Positions 4,987 through 5,598 of a DNA stretch of 5,598 nucleotides are shown here, piece after piece. The notes under the pieces were generated by a model. It did no database searches, was not told the origin of the DNA, and saw only the letters and a program-made list of their open reading frames with translations. This DNA comes from Alphaproteobacteria bacterium UBA6347 (GTDB lineage: Bacteria; Pseudomonadota; Alphaproteobacteria; CAAGCB01; CAG-977). The position numbers and the translations under genes were made by a program. How positions within the stretch are numbered: the first letter of the stretch is position 1; every line of letters starts with the position of its first letter. Where the stretch lies: contig DJRZ01000039.1 of assembly GCA_002440235.1 (NCBI GenBank), positions 587-6,184 on the forward strand. Direction: 5' to 3'.

Positions 4987-5598
4987 GGTTCGGAAAAGTC
5001 GCGCTTTGTTTCGTTCTGGCAGTCGCGCCCGCCGCCGTTTCGGCGCAGTCGTCGGGCTTTCGCGCTTCGCCCGCGCGCGGCGTCGCCATGCACGGCTATC
5101 CGAAATACGGCTGGAACTACAAGCATTTCGATTACGCCAATCCGGACGCGCCAAAGGGAGGAACGCTGAAAATGTCGGCGTTCGGCGGGTTCGACACGTT
5201 CAATCCCTATACGGTCAGGGGCGTCCCCGCGGCGGGGGCGGGACTGCCGTTCGACACGCTGATGGTCGAATCGGCGGACGAGCCGTTTTCCGAATACGGG
5301 CTGATCGCCGACACGGTCGAAATGCCCAAAGACAGGTCTTGGGTCGCGTTCAACATCAACCGCAAAGCCAGATTTTCCGACAAAACCCCCGTGACGGCGG
5401 AGGACGTCGTTTTCTCTTTCGACACTTTGCGCGCCAAGGGACTGCCGATGTACCGCTATTATTACGGCAACGTCGACAAAGCCGTCGCGGAAAGCCCGAC
5501 CCGCGTCCTGTTCACGTTTAAAAAAGGCGACAACCGCGAGCTTCCCCTGATTTTGGGACAGATGCCCGTGTTTTCGAAAAAATACTGGCGGGACAGGG
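4983..5598 (+). CDS. yejA: YejA-like periplasmic peptide-binding protein of an ABC transporter (family 5), N-terminal part
   Basis: The frame stays open to the window edge, giving 205 residues of a protein normally about 600 long. Residues 1-21 form a signal peptide (FGKVALCFVLAVAPAAVSA) with likely cleavage before Gln22, so the protein acts in the periplasm. The mature part starts as family 5 solute-binding proteins of the YejA type do: MHGYPKYGWNYKHFDYANPD (36-55) followed by APKGGTLKM, FDTFNPY (70-76), FDTLMVESADEPFSEYGLIA (90-109), DRSWVAF (117-123), ARFSDKTPVTAEDVVFSF (129-146) and MYRYYYGNV (156-164). YejA feeds the YejBEF permease with peptides, including microcin C-type compounds in enterobacteria. 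The start codon overlaps the hisN stop (ATGA), with GGAGG (4968-4972) 10 bases upstream. Permease genes would be expected beyond the right edge. Other peptide-binding subfamilies are possible. Confidence 0.85.
   Translation, partial: MRFGKVALCFVLAVAPAAVSAQSSGFRASPARGVAMHGYPKYGWNYKHFDYANPDAPKGGTLKMSAFGGFDTFNPYTVRGVPAAGAGLPFDTLMVESADEPFSEYGLIADTVEMPKDRSWVAFNINRKARFSDKTPVTAEDVVFSFDTLRAKGLPMYRYYYGNVDKAVAESPTRVLFTFKKGDNRELPLILGQMPVFSKKYWRDR

Overview
The window looks like chromosomal DNA of an alphaproteobacterium. It is GC-rich and gene-dense. It carries an ELM1-family (DUF1022) protein, a family found mainly in Alphaproteobacteria and plants, an IMPase-type histidinol-phosphatase (HisN), and a YejA-like peptide-binding protein. 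The pilin N-terminus (GRSMVEMLGVLAI type) recalls uncultured gut alphaproteobacteria of the Azospirillum/Rhodospirillales-like group. That finer placement is from memory and was not tested. No mobile element, CRISPR array, tRNA or rRNA was seen.

Left part (1-618). The 5' end of a type IV pilin-like gene runs off the left edge on the minus strand. Upstream of it lie about 300 bases without a credible protein. They hold a sigma70-like promoter with an A-tract upstream, several hairpins (one closed by a GCAA tetraloop on the minus strand) and an intrinsic terminator, all consistent with a minus-strand structured RNA of about 290 nt. This RNA could be free-standing or the attenuated leader of the pilin gene.

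Middle (619-2481). A solo B3/B4-domain protein (plus strand) and a secreted TM1410/GH114-like protein (minus strand) converge with 7 bases between their stops and no visible terminator. The GH114-like protein appears to have its two half-domains in swapped order, and the usual catalytic acids look replaced. An AT-rich 89-base divergent promoter region follows.

Right part (2482-5598). Four plus-strand genes form a tight, probably translationally coupled operon: an ELM1-like protein, a hydroxypyruvate-isomerase-like TIM barrel, HisN, and a YejA-like periplasmic binding protein cut by the right edge. Junctions are a 2-base gap, an 8-base overlap and a 4-base overlap. The isomerase-like protein keeps the family's scaffold motifs but has lost three of the four expected metal ligands, so it is probably not an ordinary isomerase. 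The operon joins no obvious single pathway. The two putative pseudoenzymes and the structured RNA are the most interesting items.
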